This document shows positions 29,418 through 38,680 of a stretch of 48,444 bases of DNA, piece after piece. The notes below the pieces were generated by a model. It ran no database searches, was not told the DNA's origin, and saw only the letters and a list, made by a program, of their open reading frames with translations. Positions within the stretch are counted from its first letter, which is position 1. Each line of letters begins with the position of its first letter. A program made the position numbers and the translations under genes. This DNA is from an uncultured Alphaproteobacteria bacterium (lineage in GTDB: Bacteria > Pseudomonadota > Alphaproteobacteria > RF32 > CAG-239), in contig CALXTV010000014.1 in assembly GCA_944391505.1 (NCBI GenBank), positions 1 through 48,444 on the forward strand. Reading direction: 5' to 3'.

Positions 29418-29786
29418 TTAGTCTTCTGTTATGCAATCGTCTCCATTAAATGAATAGCTGATTACTTCATAATTTTCAATAATAAAACTCGTTTGACAAT
29501 AATAAGTTTCAGATTGCGGCGGGAGGCCGTAATTGTCCGTCGATATGGCGGAATAGGCAATTTCGTCGGCGTAAGGTTCCGTATTGCCGTCTATGGGCGA
29601 GTCGTAATATTTGATATATGTAACGACTGTGCTATCAGGGGTCGGATGGATAATGTTGTTTGGCTCGCCCCAACTGTCATAGAGAGCCTCCTGACTCATG
29701 CCTACCCAGCTTTGCAGCTGCTGTTGATAGCTGTTTTGCTCTGTTGTGCAGGCGCTAAGCAGTATCAACCCCAACAATATTAACAT
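29418..29786 (-). CDS. Small lipoprotein with SmpA/BamE-like core
   Basis: The 122-residue precursor has a signal peptide ending in a lipobox, MLILLGLILLSAC, with the acylated Cys followed by TTEQ; the Thr at +2 favours outer-membrane sorting. The segment LQSWVGMSQEALYDSWGEPN resembles the motif of BamE/OmlA-like small lipoproteins (helix pair, then beta sheet). The C-terminal Cys pair (SETYYCQTSF and NGDDCITED) may form a disulfide. The start at 29786 has GGAGG upstream; a Met 15 bases earlier would spoil the signal peptide. It is coupled to the DUF2156 gene by a one-base gap. Confidence 0.75.
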   Translation of the reverse strand: MLILLGLILLSACTTEQNSYQQQLQSWVGMSQEALYDSWGEPNNIIHPTPDSTVVTYIKYYDSPIDGNTEPYADEIAYSAISTDNYGLPPQSETYYCQTSFIIENYEVISYSFNGDDCITED

Positions 29787-29848
29787 TTCTGTTTCCTCCA
29801 AGAGAAAGATTGCGGGGTTTATCTAATTATTTTGGCTGGTAATGCAAG

Positions 29849-31159
29849 CTAATATAAAGTTTTAACCGGAATTTTATTTTTTAAACGCGAGAGTGCCGCT
29901 GTGTCGGCTTTCAGGCACATTACTATCTGTTCATTTTGCGTCGAGGCGGAGATGACATCGGTATTTTTATATATCCAGGAAATCAGTTTGCCGTCGGCAG
30001 CATTGATTTTCACTTCAACCGTATCAAAACCGGCGGAAAGCTTTTCTTCGGCAAGTTTAAGAAAACGGTCGGTTCCCTCTCCGGTTACGGAGGAAAGCGG
30101 AACAATATTCGAGCGGCGCGCGGCGGTTTCGTCAAGATATTGCCGGCCGGCATCGTCGAGAAGATCGATTTTATTTAAGACCTCAATATAGTTGTTTTCG
30201 TTTTCAATATTCTTAAGCCCCAGGCTTTTGAGCACGTTGAGAACGTCTTTTTTCTGCGCCAAGGTGTTTTCGTTGGCAATGTCGCGAACATGTACGATGA
30301 TGTCCGCTTCAAGAACCTCTTCAAGTGTTGCGCGAAAAGACATAATCAGTTCGTGCGGCAGATCGGAAATAAAGCCAACCGTGTCGGACAAAATGACTTC
30401 GCGCCCGCCGGGCAATCTGATGCGCCGCATGGTCGGATCCAATGTGGCAAACAGCAAATTTTCGGCAAACACGCCGGCTGAACACAAATAATTGAACAAT
30501 GTTGATTTGCCGGCATTGGTGTAACCGACCAGAGCGATAACCGGGTATGGTATGCGTTTTCGCGCCGAACGCTGCAGTTCTCTGGTCTTTTTTACTTTTT
30601 CAAGTTCTTTTTTGATGCGGACGATTTTGTCGTCAATGATACGCCGGTCAAGCTCGATTTGTGTTTCGCCGGGGCCGCCGAGAAAACCGGCGCCGCCGCG
30701 TTGACGTTCCAAATGTGTCCAACTGCGAACCAAACGGCTGCGTTGATAGGTTAAATGTGCCAGCTCGACTTGGAGTTTACCTTCTTTGGTCTTGGCTCGT
30801 TCGCCGAAAATTTCCAAAATCAATGCCGTACGGTCAATGACTTTGATTTTAAGCGCTTTTTCCAAATTACGTTGCTGAATTGGGGTCAATGCGGCATCAA
30901 CAATCATCAGCCCTATATTTTCCGCTTCAAACAACGGTTTGACGCGGTCAATGAAGCCGCGGCTAAAGTAAGCGGAAGGTTTTATTTCGCGGAGTTTGAC
31001 AATTTCTTTGTAAACGATGTCAAGACTGATGGCTCTGGCCAGGCCAACGGCCTCTTCCAGTCTTGTTTCGGGCGTTACGGAAACAGAATCACTCAAAACA
31101 TTCGGAAAGACAACTGCTGCCCGAACCTGATTGTTTCGGTCAATTTCAATGTAAGCCAT
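29849..31159 (-). CDS. hflX: Ribosome-associated GTPase HflX
   Basis: HflX splits stalled 70S ribosomes after stress. The 436-residue protein has the N-terminal HflX domain (ARAISLDIVYKEI, PSAYFSRGFIDRVKP) and a coiled-coil linker with GGPGETQIELDRR. Its G domain shows G1 GYTNAGKST, G3 DTVGFISDLP and G4 NKID, followed by the C-terminal HflX tail. The stop lies 45 bases after the start of the neighbouring lipoprotein region and the start is immediately adjacent to the hfq stop (no gap), as in many proteobacteria where hfq and hflX are co-transcribed. Confidence 0.95.
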   Translation of the reverse strand: MAYIEIDRNNQVRAAVVFPNVLSDSVSVTPETRLEEAVGLARAISLDIVYKEIVKLREIKPSAYFSRGFIDRVKPLFEAENIGLMIVDAALTPIQQRNLEKALKIKVIDRTALILEIFGERAKTKEGKLQVELAHLTYQRSRLVRSWTHLERQRGGAGFLGGPGETQIELDRRIIDDKIVRIKKELEKVKKTRELQRSARKRIPYPVIALVGYTNAGKSTLFNYLCSAGVFAENLLFATLDPTMRRIRLPGGREVILSDTVGFISDLPHELIMSFRATLEEVLEADIIVHVRDIANENTLAQKKDVLNVLKSLGLKNIENENNYIEVLNKIDLLDDAGRQYLDETAARRSNIVPLSSVTGEGTDRFLKLAEEKLSAGFDTVEVKINAADGKLISWIYKNTDVISASTQNEQIVMCLKADTAALSRLKNKIPVKTLY

Positions 31160-31384
31160 CTACTCTTCGGGAATGGCGATGTCGACTGCCGTGCTCGGCA
31201 TGATTGTCGAAACGGCATGTTTGTAAATAAGCTGGGTATGTCCGTCTCTTCTTAAAAGCAGCGAATTTTCATCAAACCAGGTAATAATTCCCTGAAGTTT
31301 TACGCCGTTAATCAGAAACACGGTTACGGAAACCTTGTTTTTTTTGAGATCATTTAAGAAGTCTTCCTGAACATTTTGAGACAT
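31160..31384 (-). CDS. hfq: RNA chaperone Hfq
   Basis: Hfq is a hexameric Sm-like protein that pairs small RNAs with mRNAs. The 74-residue protein has the N-terminal helix [20 protein letters not shown], the Sm1 strand [20 protein letters not shown], and the Sm2 motif [11 protein letters not shown] with the diagnostic YKHA. The acidic tail is short, as in other alphaproteobacteria. AAGGA precedes the ATG. A promoter lies upstream in the 90-bp gap from trkA, so hfq-hflX can be expressed apart from dusB-trkA. Confidence 0.97.
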   Translation of the reverse strand: MSQNVQEDFLNDLKKNKVSVTVFLINGVKLQGIITWFDENSLLLRRDGHTQLIYKHAVSTIMPSTAVDIAIPEE

Positions 31385-31434
31385 TGTCGTATCCTTTTTT
31401 ATTTGTTTTTAGGATTTTATTTTAATCCTTTTTT

Positions 31435-31463
31435 ATTTTATTAGTAAAGCCTTGATTGCACAA
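31435..31463 (-). promoter_or_regulatory. Sigma-70-type promoter upstream of hfq
   Basis: On the minus strand, TTGTGC (31458-31463), a 17-base spacer and TAAAAT (31435-31440) lie about 50 bases before the hfq start. Confidence 0.5.
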
Positions 31464-31474
31464 AGGGGATAATT

Positions 31475-32833
31475 CTATGTCAACAGGCGTTCGACTTTGC
31501 GGATATCCTGTGTGCTGACAAACACAATCAAAAGGTCTCCGGCTTCTATTTTCTCGGAAGATGATGGAAATATGACCGTTTCATCGCGGCAGACGGCTCC
31601 TATCAGGCTGGTTTTTGGCAGTCCGATTTCGGCAACCGTGCGGTCGGCAATAAGACTGTCGGCATCGACGCGGATTTCCCATAATTCGCCAAAACCGCGA
31701 CCCAAAGAATAGGCATCGGTCAGTCTGGCGCGCCGAAGCTCCTGCAAAATGCTTGAAATCGTTACCGAAGAGCGATCTATCAGAATATTGTCAGAAACAT
31801 TATCGATAAGGTTGTCATAGGCCCGTGAGTTGACCAGCGAAATGGCGGAAGATACGCCTCTCTTCTTGGCAAGCAGCGAGGCCAATAGATTATCTTTGTC
31901 GTGAGACGTGACGGCTATGGCGGCATCGGCCGACGGAAGCCCCGCTTCGTTGAGAATGACATCGCTCATCATCTCGCCGTGAATGACAACGGTATCTTCA
32001 AGCGTATCTGCCAGATAACGCGCACTTTCTTCGTCTTCGTCAATGATCTTAACGCTTTGGATATTATCGTCCTGTTCCAGTCTAGAAGCAATATATTCGG
32101 AAATGAGGCTGCCGCCGAAGATGATGATTTTTTCGTTCGGCGTGCGTTCCATGCCAAAATTGCGAATGGTATCGGCGATTTTGTCCGCAGCGACAAGAAA
32201 GTAGATTTCGTCACCCGGATTAATGATGTCCCGGCCACGGGGAATAAAGCTGCGTCCGTTGCGGACAATACTGACAATGTTTATGTCGAGTTCGGGAGCC
32301 AGATGCTCCAAATGCACCAGAGGCGTTTGAATCAGCGGGCAGTTGTTTTGGCAGCGAAAGGCCAGCAGATAAACTTTTTTGCCGGCAAGAGTCAGGACTT
32401 CGGAGGTGCCGGGGATTTTCAAAACTTCCAAAATGGCCTTACCGATTTCAATTTCCGGCGAAATGACCAAATCGACCGGAATGTTTTCTTCGTTATACAG
32501 CATATTCCATTGCGGAGCCAGAAAAGACGAGGAATCAATACGGGCGATTTTTTTGGGAATGTTAAACAGCGAATGAGCGACCTGACAGGTTACGAGGTTG
32601 ACCTCGTCGCAATTGGTGGCGGCAATAATCATATCGGCGCTGCGGGCTCCGGCTTTTTCCAATATGTCGGGGTGCGAGGAAGAGCCTTTTATGGGTTGAA
32701 TATCCCATTCTTTGGATATTTCATCCAGTTTATGGAAATCCGTGTCGATAACGATAATATCATTGCTGCCGCGGCTGAGATAAGCGACAATGCTTCGGCC
32801 GACCGAGCCGGCGCCGCAGACAATAATCTTCAT
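31475..32833 (-). CDS. trkA: Trk potassium uptake regulator TrkA
   Basis: TrkA is the peripheral NAD-binding subunit gating TrkH/G K+ channels. From the ATG at 32833 it is 452 residues with two RCK modules. The first starts MKIIVCGAGSVGRSIVAYL (Rossmann GxGxxG) and has the acidic residue after strand two (IVIDTD). The second starts KIIIFGGSLISEYIASRLEQ and lacks the canonical Gly pattern. Each is followed by a TrkA_C domain (EVLTLAGKKVYLLAF; IRVDADSLIADRTVAEIGL). The start overlaps the dusB stop by four bases and has GGAG upstream; the TrkH channel is not in the window. Confidence 0.95.
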   Translation of the reverse strand: MKIIVCGAGSVGRSIVAYLSRGSNDIIVIDTDFHKLDEISKEWDIQPIKGSSSHPDILEKAGARSADMIIAATNCDEVNLVTCQVAHSLFNIPKKIARIDSSSFLAPQWNMLYNEENIPVDLVISPEIEIGKAILEVLKIPGTSEVLTLAGKKVYLLAFRCQNNCPLIQTPLVHLEHLAPELDINIVSIVRNGRSFIPRGRDIINPGDEIYFLVAADKIADTIRNFGMERTPNEKIIIFGGSLISEYIASRLEQDDNIQSVKIIDEDEESARYLADTLEDTVVIHGEMMSDVILNEAGLPSADAAIAVTSHDKDNLLASLLAKKRGVSSAISLVNSRAYDNLIDNVSDNILIDRSSVTISSILQELRRARLTDAYSLGRGFGELWEIRVDADSLIADRTVAEIGLPKTSLIGAVCRDETVIFPSSSEKIEAGDLLIVFVSTQDIRKVERLLT

Positions 32834-33819
32834 TTTCCTTCTCCCTGCTCTCTTTGCTCGCAACTATCAAAATAGCGATTGATTTCGGAAATTGCATCGG
32901 CAAAGTTATTTATTTTCATATAAGTTTCGCGAAAAAGTTTGGCATCGTACAGATTTTTGCTGTACCAGCAAACATGTTTCCGAGATAAAGGCAGAGCCAT
33001 TTTCTCGCCATAGTAGTCCGTCAACTCTTTAATATGGGTTAACAAGGCATTTTTTATTTCGGAAATGCTTATTTTTCGCGGTTTTTTGCCTTCATTGACA
33101 TATTCGTGAATCTGAGAAACAAGCCAGGGATTGCCGAGTGCGGCGCGGCCAACCATAATGCCATCTACCCCAGCATGCCGCAACATTTTCGCTGCGTTTT
33201 CAGGGTCGGTAATGTCGCCGTTGCCGATGACCGGGATTTTAACGGCCTGTTTAACGGCGGCAATAATGTCCCAATCGGCGATTCCGGAATAGAAATCGCT
33301 GCGGGTGCGTCCGTGGACGGTTATATAAGCGGCGCCGCTGTCTTCGCACATTTTGGCAAAATCGACGGCATTAACCGAACTGTTGTCCCAGCCTTTGCGA
33401 AACTTGACGCTGACTTTCAACGGCGTGGCCTTGACAGCACTTTCGATTATTTTGGAGGCTTGGAGTATGTCTTTCATCAGCCATGAGCCGGAATGGTTGT
33501 TGACGATTTTCTTGACCGGGCAGCCCATGTTGATGTCCACGGAGTAAGCGCCGAGTTCTTCCGCCAGACGAACGGAATCGGCAAAAAGCTTTTCATCTCC
33601 GCCGACCAATTGTACCACAACTTTGTACGGTTCGTCACGGACGTCGGCAATGCGATAACTTTTGGGGTTTTTGCGGGAGATTGCATTGATGGCAACCATT
33701 TCGGAGACCATGGTTCCCGGCCCCATGGAAGAAACCAGCCGGCGCATCGGTTTATCGGTGATGCCGGCCATGGGTGCTAAAAAGACGTTACTGTCAAAAC
33801 CGTTGAAAAATCTGCTCAT
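32830..33819 (-). CDS. dusB: tRNA-dihydrouridine synthase DusB
   Basis: DusB is an FMN enzyme reducing uridines in the tRNA D-loop. The 329-residue TIM barrel has the opening FLAPMAGITDKPMRRLV, the catalytic cysteine C100 in DINMGCPVKK, VKFRKGW, YITVHGRTRSDFY, and the FMN phosphate loop VIGNGDITDPENA, then GIMVGRAALGNPWL. It is the gene called nifR3 in alphaproteobacteria. It overlaps both neighbours by four bases: the small hypothetical gene upstream and trkA downstream. Confidence 0.95.
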   Translation of the reverse strand: MSRFFNGFDSNVFLAPMAGITDKPMRRLVSSMGPGTMVSEMVAINAISRKNPKSYRIADVRDEPYKVVVQLVGGDEKLFADSVRLAEELGAYSVDINMGCPVKKIVNNHSGSWLMKDILQASKIIESAVKATPLKVSVKFRKGWDNSSVNAVDFAKMCEDSGAAYITVHGRTRSDFYSGIADWDIIAAVKQAVKIPVIGNGDITDPENAAKMLRHAGVDGIMVGRAALGNPWLVSQIHEYVNEGKKPRKISISEIKNALLTHIKELTDYYGEKMALPLSRKHVCWYSKNLYDAKLFRETYMKINNFADAISEINRYFDSCEQREQGEGK

Positions 33820-34379
33820 ATCGTATAATCAAAACTGCGGTTAAATTCGTGCATTAAATCTATCAGAACCTGCGGCCGGGAATTGATATTGGCAACATAG
33901 TCATAGGCACCGGCGGCATAAGTTCCGGAAACGGTTTCCAGACCCGAGATCATAAACAGAGCGTCATTTACCGTTGCAACTTTTGGTTCATAAACTGACA
34001 TGCCGTAGCGAAACGCGGAAAAATCGGCTGCTTCGACCAGTTCTTCCCAAAAACTAACCGGGTTTTCTGCCTTTTCAATGTCCGGGGGCGTTTTTTCGTC
34101 CTCGTTCAAAACGTTTTTCTGCTGCGGCTGACGGTTCAGTTTTTCACCTTGCCCGGCTTCGGAAGCCAAGTGCTGTACAGTAAACGACGTTTGCGGTTCC
34201 AGATAGGAAACGGCATAGCTGTTGAGCGGAAAATCGTTAAAACTGTTGTTTTGTACCGCTTCCGGCGTGTTAAAATGCAGTTCTGCCGCTTTAGCTTTCA
34301 GGTGGCTGACTGATTTGGATATTTCGGCGGTCAGGCCGGAGAAATCGGGGGTCAGGCTGTTTGCTGCCGCTGAAATCAT
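33816..34379 (-). CDS. Hypothetical protein between the coiled-coil protein gene and dusB
   Basis: I do not recognise this 187-residue protein. It has no signal or membrane segment. The first 110 residues are polar and probably disordered (QHLASEAGQGEKLNRQPQQ). The C-terminal part appears folded: VSFWEELVEAADFSAFRYGM, then DALFMISGLETVSGTYAAGA and DLMHEFNRSFDYTI. It starts nine bases after the giant coiled-coil gene and overlaps dusB by four bases, so it is translated in the same operon and may act with the coiled-coil protein. A flagellar/secretion accessory resemblance is too weak to claim. Confidence 0.65.
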   Translation of the reverse strand: MISAAANSLTPDFSGLTAEISKSVSHLKAKAAELHFNTPEAVQNNSFNDFPLNSYAVSYLEPQTSFTVQHLASEAGQGEKLNRQPQQKNVLNEDEKTPPDIEKAENPVSFWEELVEAADFSAFRYGMSVYEPKVATVNDALFMISGLETVSGTYAAGAYDYVANINSRPQVLIDLMHEFNRSFDYTI

Positions 34380-34388
34380 CTATATACC

Positions 34389-37300
34389 TCAGTTCAGTTT
34401 ATCCAATGAACGTGCCAGAATGTAATAGAGCTTGCCGATGTCCGCTCCGGAGATGACCGAAAGCAGAATTCCGGAACGTTCGTTTTCTCGAGCCTTGCTG
34501 ACCAGTGTTTCGAATTCGGACAGATATTTGGTAACGATATTGCGGAATTCGAGATTCTTTTCAAACTCGGAACGAATAGAAAGAATCTGGCTCTTGCTCA
34601 TGGTTCTGGAGAGATGACGTACAAAAGCTGCCGTATCGCCGTTGTAATATTTTTTCCACAAATCCTCCTCGGCATCGGGATTAAAAATGCGGTTAATATC
34701 TACGGCCGCGGTTTCGAGCTTTTCAATAATGAAGGAAGCGTCCTTGAGGAACGTGTCAACCTTAATGCCTTCGTAGCGTTTTTGCAGATTAGCCAGTTTG
34801 GTGTCGGCTTTGTCGGAAGTTTCGATAAGAATTTTGAGCTGTTTGTTGAACAGTTCGTTAAAACTGCCGGACTTGCTGACCAACTCGTTGCCGCGGCGGG
34901 AAAATTCTTCCGTTGAGGTGTTCAAAACATCCATGACGTTGTTGATTTTTTGAAGCGTGTCGTCCGTAGCTGCAACCAATACCCCGGATTGTTTGAGGAA
35001 CACCTCGCCCGAGCTGCGAATCTCGTTGGATATACGTTCGGCATTGGCAGCCGCTTCGCTGATGGACGCACGCAATTTGTCACCGGAGTTTTCAAAGTGT
35101 TTGGCGCTCATGTTAGCGGCTTCTTCAACCTGCAGACTCAGCGTTTTGAGATTTTCGCCCAGTCCCTTGACTTTGTCATAAGCCTGATTGGCACGGTTGG
35201 AAAGCTGTTTTGAGGTGTCCATCAACACAATATTGAAACAGTCAACCAACTCTTTGGTGTCCTCAGATATCTTAATCATTTTGTCCGACTGGTCGGCAAT
35301 CATATTGCTGATTTCAGCAACACCGCTGCTGGCTTCAGCCGTAACCGTATTGAAAGATGCAATGTATTTTTCGTAGTCGGCAACCGAAGCTCCGAGTTTC
35401 TTTCCGGAATTGTCAACTGTCAGCGACAAATCTTCGGCACATTGATTCAGGCTCATATTTACCTGCTCAATGTTTTTAATCGAATTTTTGGAAGCTTTGG
35501 CTATGTCTTCACTGACTTTCAGAAGGCGGTCGCCCAGAACGTCAAACTCGTAAGCAGCTTTGGAAGATGCTTCGACAACGTTATCGGTGTTTTCCTTGAA
35601 CTTGGCATTGATTTCGCTCATTTTTTGGGCGACATCGGAAGCCGTATCAGACAAATATTTGTACTGCTGCGCCATAGAAGCTTCGCCCAGCCGTGCCTGG
35701 GTGGAAACAACGTTGACAATATCCGTCAGGCTTTCTTTTTGATGGTCGAAGGTTTCGCGCAAGGTATCTGCCTGTGCCTGCGTTTTGACAATAGTCTGGT
35801 CAATTTCTTTAACCTGTCCGTCAATCTGAGCCGAAATGTTGCGGGTTTCGTCCGCCAGGCCGGTGTTGGCCTGTTTAAGTTTTTCACAGTTGTTCAATAA
35901 TGTAAGCGTTGCGGTGTTAGACTCTTCGCGGACATCTTTGACAATGTTGGAGAAAGTGTCCAGATTAGTACGGAAGTCTGTGGAAACATCGTTGAGTTTT
36001 TGTGCAATATCTTGCATAAATTTATTAATTTCGGCGTTTTGTTCGGCGACGGTCTTATCAATTTCGGCCAAACGGTCAATCGATTTTGTTGAATTGGCAA
36101 CGACATTTTCGGCGCGTTTGCTGACGTCTTCTTCAAGCAATGCCATGCGTGCAAAGACACGGTCAGCGCTTTGCTCAATGACTGAAACCTGATTTTTCAG
36201 CGAGCTGCCGATATTGTTGGTATTTTCGGAAATACGGTCACAAATGTCGAAAAATTCATTTTCCTGATGTTTAAACAGCAGATTGATGGCCTCGGCCTTT
36301 TCATCAAGGGCACGAACCACGTCGGAGACATAGCCGACAGTGTTTTCGGCCACAGAATTAAGCATGGTTGACTGAGATTCGAACGAATTGAGAATTTCAT
36401 TAAAGGTTTTGGTAGAATTTTCGGTCGATTTGTCAATGACCTTGGCTTGTTCAATTAGGACATTGGCAACGGTTGACGCCCGATCGGTAATGCGGCCGGA
36501 AATGTTTTCCAGTTTTTCATGCTGTTCGGAAACAATATTGCCAAACTGATTGATTTTGGCAAGCGTATTTGAGGTCGAATCATCAAAAATTTCCAACTGT
36601 TCCTGTAGATTGTTGCCGATGTCTTTGGTTCTGATGACAACTTCTTCAGAAGCCTTGAGCGCCTGATCCATTTGGGTTTTAAGGCGACCGATGGCAGAGC
36701 CAGCCTCGCTGTCAATGATAGCGGCGGCTCGGGTAAGTTCTTCAATTTGGCGTTTGAGCTCTGCCTTGGTTTCTTCAATTTTGTTAACGGAACCGTTGAT
36801 ATGACGCTGCTGCTGAGCCAGCGACGTTTCGCTGATTTTGCTTTGCGTAACAACAATGTTGGAGGCTTCAATCAAATTATCGCGATGTTTGGTCATAACC
36901 TCGGCCACTTTGTCTAACTGCTCGATTGAAACTTTAGTTTGAATGCTGATGCCATCAGCATTATCGCTCAGTTGTTGGTTGAGTTTTTGAAGTCCGGCGG
37001 TTATTTCGTCGGCCAAGGCGCGCAAGTTGTTGCGTTTTTCTTCAATGTCCGAAGCAACGGCCGAAGTTTTTTCAACGGCCGTATTGGTCATTGAACCGAG
37101 TTTTTCCGCTTCGTCTTCCAAAGCAGCAACAACTTCGTTAATACGGCTGACGGCAGCTTCGGATTTGAGCTCAAGAGCGGAAGTCTTTTCGTCAATGCCG
37201 CCGCTGATACTGTTCAGGCTGTCCAGAATACGATCAGAAACACCTTCCAGCTCGCGAACCTGATTGGAAACGCTTTCTTCAATGACATTGGCGCGGGCCA

Positions 37301-38375
37301 TAACCTTGTCGACCTCAGCGGCAAGAAATTCACCCTGACGGCTGAAACTTTTGCTGAGCGCATCGTTTTGCTTACCGAGAGATTCAATGTGATCAAGAAT
37401 AAATTTACTTTGTCCGCGCAAGGTCGTATCTATGCGGCTGATACCGTCGTCAAGGTGGGCAAATACGTTTTCGCAGCTTTTTACCGCTTTAGAGGATACC
37501 TGTTCCAACCGGTCGCCTTGTCCGGCAAGGACATCGGAAATATGAGCAATGGTTTCGCCGGTTTTATTGCCGTACTCCAGCAACATCTCATTGGCTCTTG
37601 CCAGTCTGGCGTTGTTGTTTTCGGAAATGGCTCCGAGAGCTTCGGATGATTCCCTGATTTCCTTAATGCGGGGCGAAATTTCGTTGAGAAGATCGGAAAC
37701 TTCTTTTTTGATGAGAACGGCCGAATTGGTAAAGTCCCGAATTTGTTCCTTGAATGTTCCGGTCGAATTTTCGGCACGTTCGGCAACATAGTCAAAGCTT
37801 TTGACCAGCGTTTTGACGCCGTCGGTCAATTCAGTCATGGTTTTTGAGGAATAGTTATCCAAAACGCCGACGAGCTTGGCAAAGTCGTCTACGCGGCCAC
37901 CGAGTTCCTGCTTGATTTTTTCGGTTTGGGCAGTTGCCAGTTTGGTTACTTCCTGAAGTTCGATAACCTGAGAGCGGATAGCATCGGCCATGGCTTTGGC
38001 AGTCGTAGCACTGCCTTCTTCGGGGTAAACGAGCTGATTCATGTATGCACGGAGAAATTTGGCCTCGCGTTTGAAGCTTGAACCTCTGTCAATATAAGCC
38101 ATGACCACCCAGATAATGGCCAATGGCAGCGTTACGCCGGCCAGAAAACCGCCAAACTCATCCGGCATCATCAAAAACAGGTTGGACCAGCCGAAAAACT
38201 GCGTAATATAGATGAGCACAACCGCAAACCAGATGACGCTGACCCAAATCATTAATCTGTGCAGATTGTTGTTGAGCCAGGAGTTTTCCGTTTCGGCATC
38301 TTCGGTGTAGACGATTTTGTTTTTTTCGGACATGAAATCAGGCAGACTGGAACTTTCCGGATTTTGATTTGACAT
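34389..38375 (-). CDS. Giant two-TM coiled-coil protein, possible polarity/scaffold factor (TipN-like architecture)
   Basis: The 1328-residue protein has a short cytoplasmic N-terminus, two membrane helices (about 41-61 and 75-95, LMIWVSVIWFAVVLIYITQF and a later ALPLAIIWVVMAYI-like segment), and over 1200 residues of nearly continuous heptad-rich coiled coil. This arrangement resembles the Caulobacter pole-marker TipN, although homology is not established. A module is repeated: NIVVTQSKISETSLAQQ near residue 500 and NVVSTQARLGEASMAQQ near 880. The C-terminal 140 residues are globular (EDLWKKYYNGDTAAFVRHLS). The start at 38375 has AGGGG upstream; the longer frame begins with TTG. It heads the operon leading to dusB and trkA. 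Confidence 0.8.
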   Translation of the reverse strand: MSNQNPESSSLPDFMSEKNKIVYTEDAETENSWLNNNLHRLMIWVSVIWFAVVLIYITQFFGWSNLFLMMPDEFGGFLAGVTLPLAIIWVVMAYIDRGSSFKREAKFLRAYMNQLVYPEEGSATTAKAMADAIRSQVIELQEVTKLATAQTEKIKQELGGRVDDFAKLVGVLDNYSSKTMTELTDGVKTLVKSFDYVAERAENSTGTFKEQIRDFTNSAVLIKKEVSDLLNEISPRIKEIRESSEALGAISENNNARLARANEMLLEYGNKTGETIAHISDVLAGQGDRLEQVSSKAVKSCENVFAHLDDGISRIDTTLRGQSKFILDHIESLGKQNDALSKSFSRQGEFLAAEVDKVMARANVIEESVSNQVRELEGVSDRILDSLNSISGGIDEKTSALELKSEAAVSRINEVVAALEDEAEKLGSMTNTAVEKTSAVASDIEEKRNNLRALADEITAGLQKLNQQLSDNADGISIQTKVSIEQLDKVAEVMTKHRDNLIEASNIVVTQSKISETSLAQQQRHINGSVNKIEETKAELKRQIEELTRAAAIIDSEAGSAIGRLKTQMDQALKASEEVVIRTKDIGNNLQEQLEIFDDSTSNTLAKINQFGNIVSEQHEKLENISGRITDRASTVANVLIEQAKVIDKSTENSTKTFNEILNSFESQSTMLNSVAENTVGYVSDVVRALDEKAEAINLLFKHQENEFFDICDRISENTNNIGSSLKNQVSVIEQSADRVFARMALLEEDVSKRAENVVANSTKSIDRLAEIDKTVAEQNAEINKFMQDIAQKLNDVSTDFRTNLDTFSNIVKDVREESNTATLTLLNNCEKLKQANTGLADETRNISAQIDGQVKEIDQTIVKTQAQADTLRETFDHQKESLTDIVNVVSTQARLGEASMAQQYKYLSDTASDVAQKMSEINAKFKENTDNVVEASSKAAYEFDVLGDRLLKVSEDIAKASKNSIKNIEQVNMSLNQCAEDLSLTVDNSGKKLGASVADYEKYIASFNTVTAEASSGVAEISNMIADQSDKMIKISEDTKELVDCFNIVLMDTSKQLSNRANQAYDKVKGLGENLKTLSLQVEEAANMSAKHFENSGDKLRASISEAAANAERISNEIRSSGEVFLKQSGVLVAATDDTLQKINNVMDVLNTSTEEFSRRGNELVSKSGSFNELFNKQLKILIETSDKADTKLANLQKRYEGIKVDTFLKDASFIIEKLETAAVDINRIFNPDAEEDLWKKYYNGDTAAFVRHLSRTMSKSQILSIRSEFEKNLEFRNIVTKYLSEFETLVSKARENERSGILLSVISGADIGKLYYILARSLDKLN

Positions 38376-38500
38376 AAATATACCCCTATATTTCCCCAAA
38401 TAAAATTATCGGGCATAGGATATAGCAAAATTTTATAAAATCAAAGCGATTAGAGCGAAAAGGCTTCAGTTATCCACAAGCTTGAAAAAGGGGCGGAAGA

Positions 38501-38680
38501 TTATTCCTCCTCCTGCTTTTTGAGGACATATTTGAGGCGGTTGAGCGCCTGAAACTTCATTTGATCCTGAGAGAGCGTGTCGGGAACGACGACGGAAGCC
38601 TCAATTTTGGTCTCAGGCTCGATGGCCGTTACCTTGACACTGTGCCCTACCCGGACAAATTCAAACAAAATTTCCGCCAT
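38501..38680 (-). CDS. Small DUF6898-like protein downstream of parC
   Basis: A 59-residue protein whose ATG shares one base with the parC stop (TAATG), so translation is coupled. It reads [20 protein letters not shown], then a segment ending VVVPDTLSQDQ, ALNRLKYVLKK and an acidic tail. This matches small alphaproteobacterial proteins after parC, often mislabelled as serine hydroxymethyltransferase and now placed in DUF6898. It folds presumably as a small beta hairpin plus helix. Function is unknown. It is too short for many gene callers. Confidence 0.8.
   Translation of the reverse strand: MAEILFEFVRVGHSVKVTAIEPETKIEASVVVPDTLSQDQMKFQALNRLKYVLKKQEEE

Noticed and set aside
31385-31434. AGGATT/AATCCT hairpin between trkA and hfq as a terminator
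   Set aside because: The stem is short and AT-rich, with no U-tract after it in the direction of transcription; the promoter reading is better supported.
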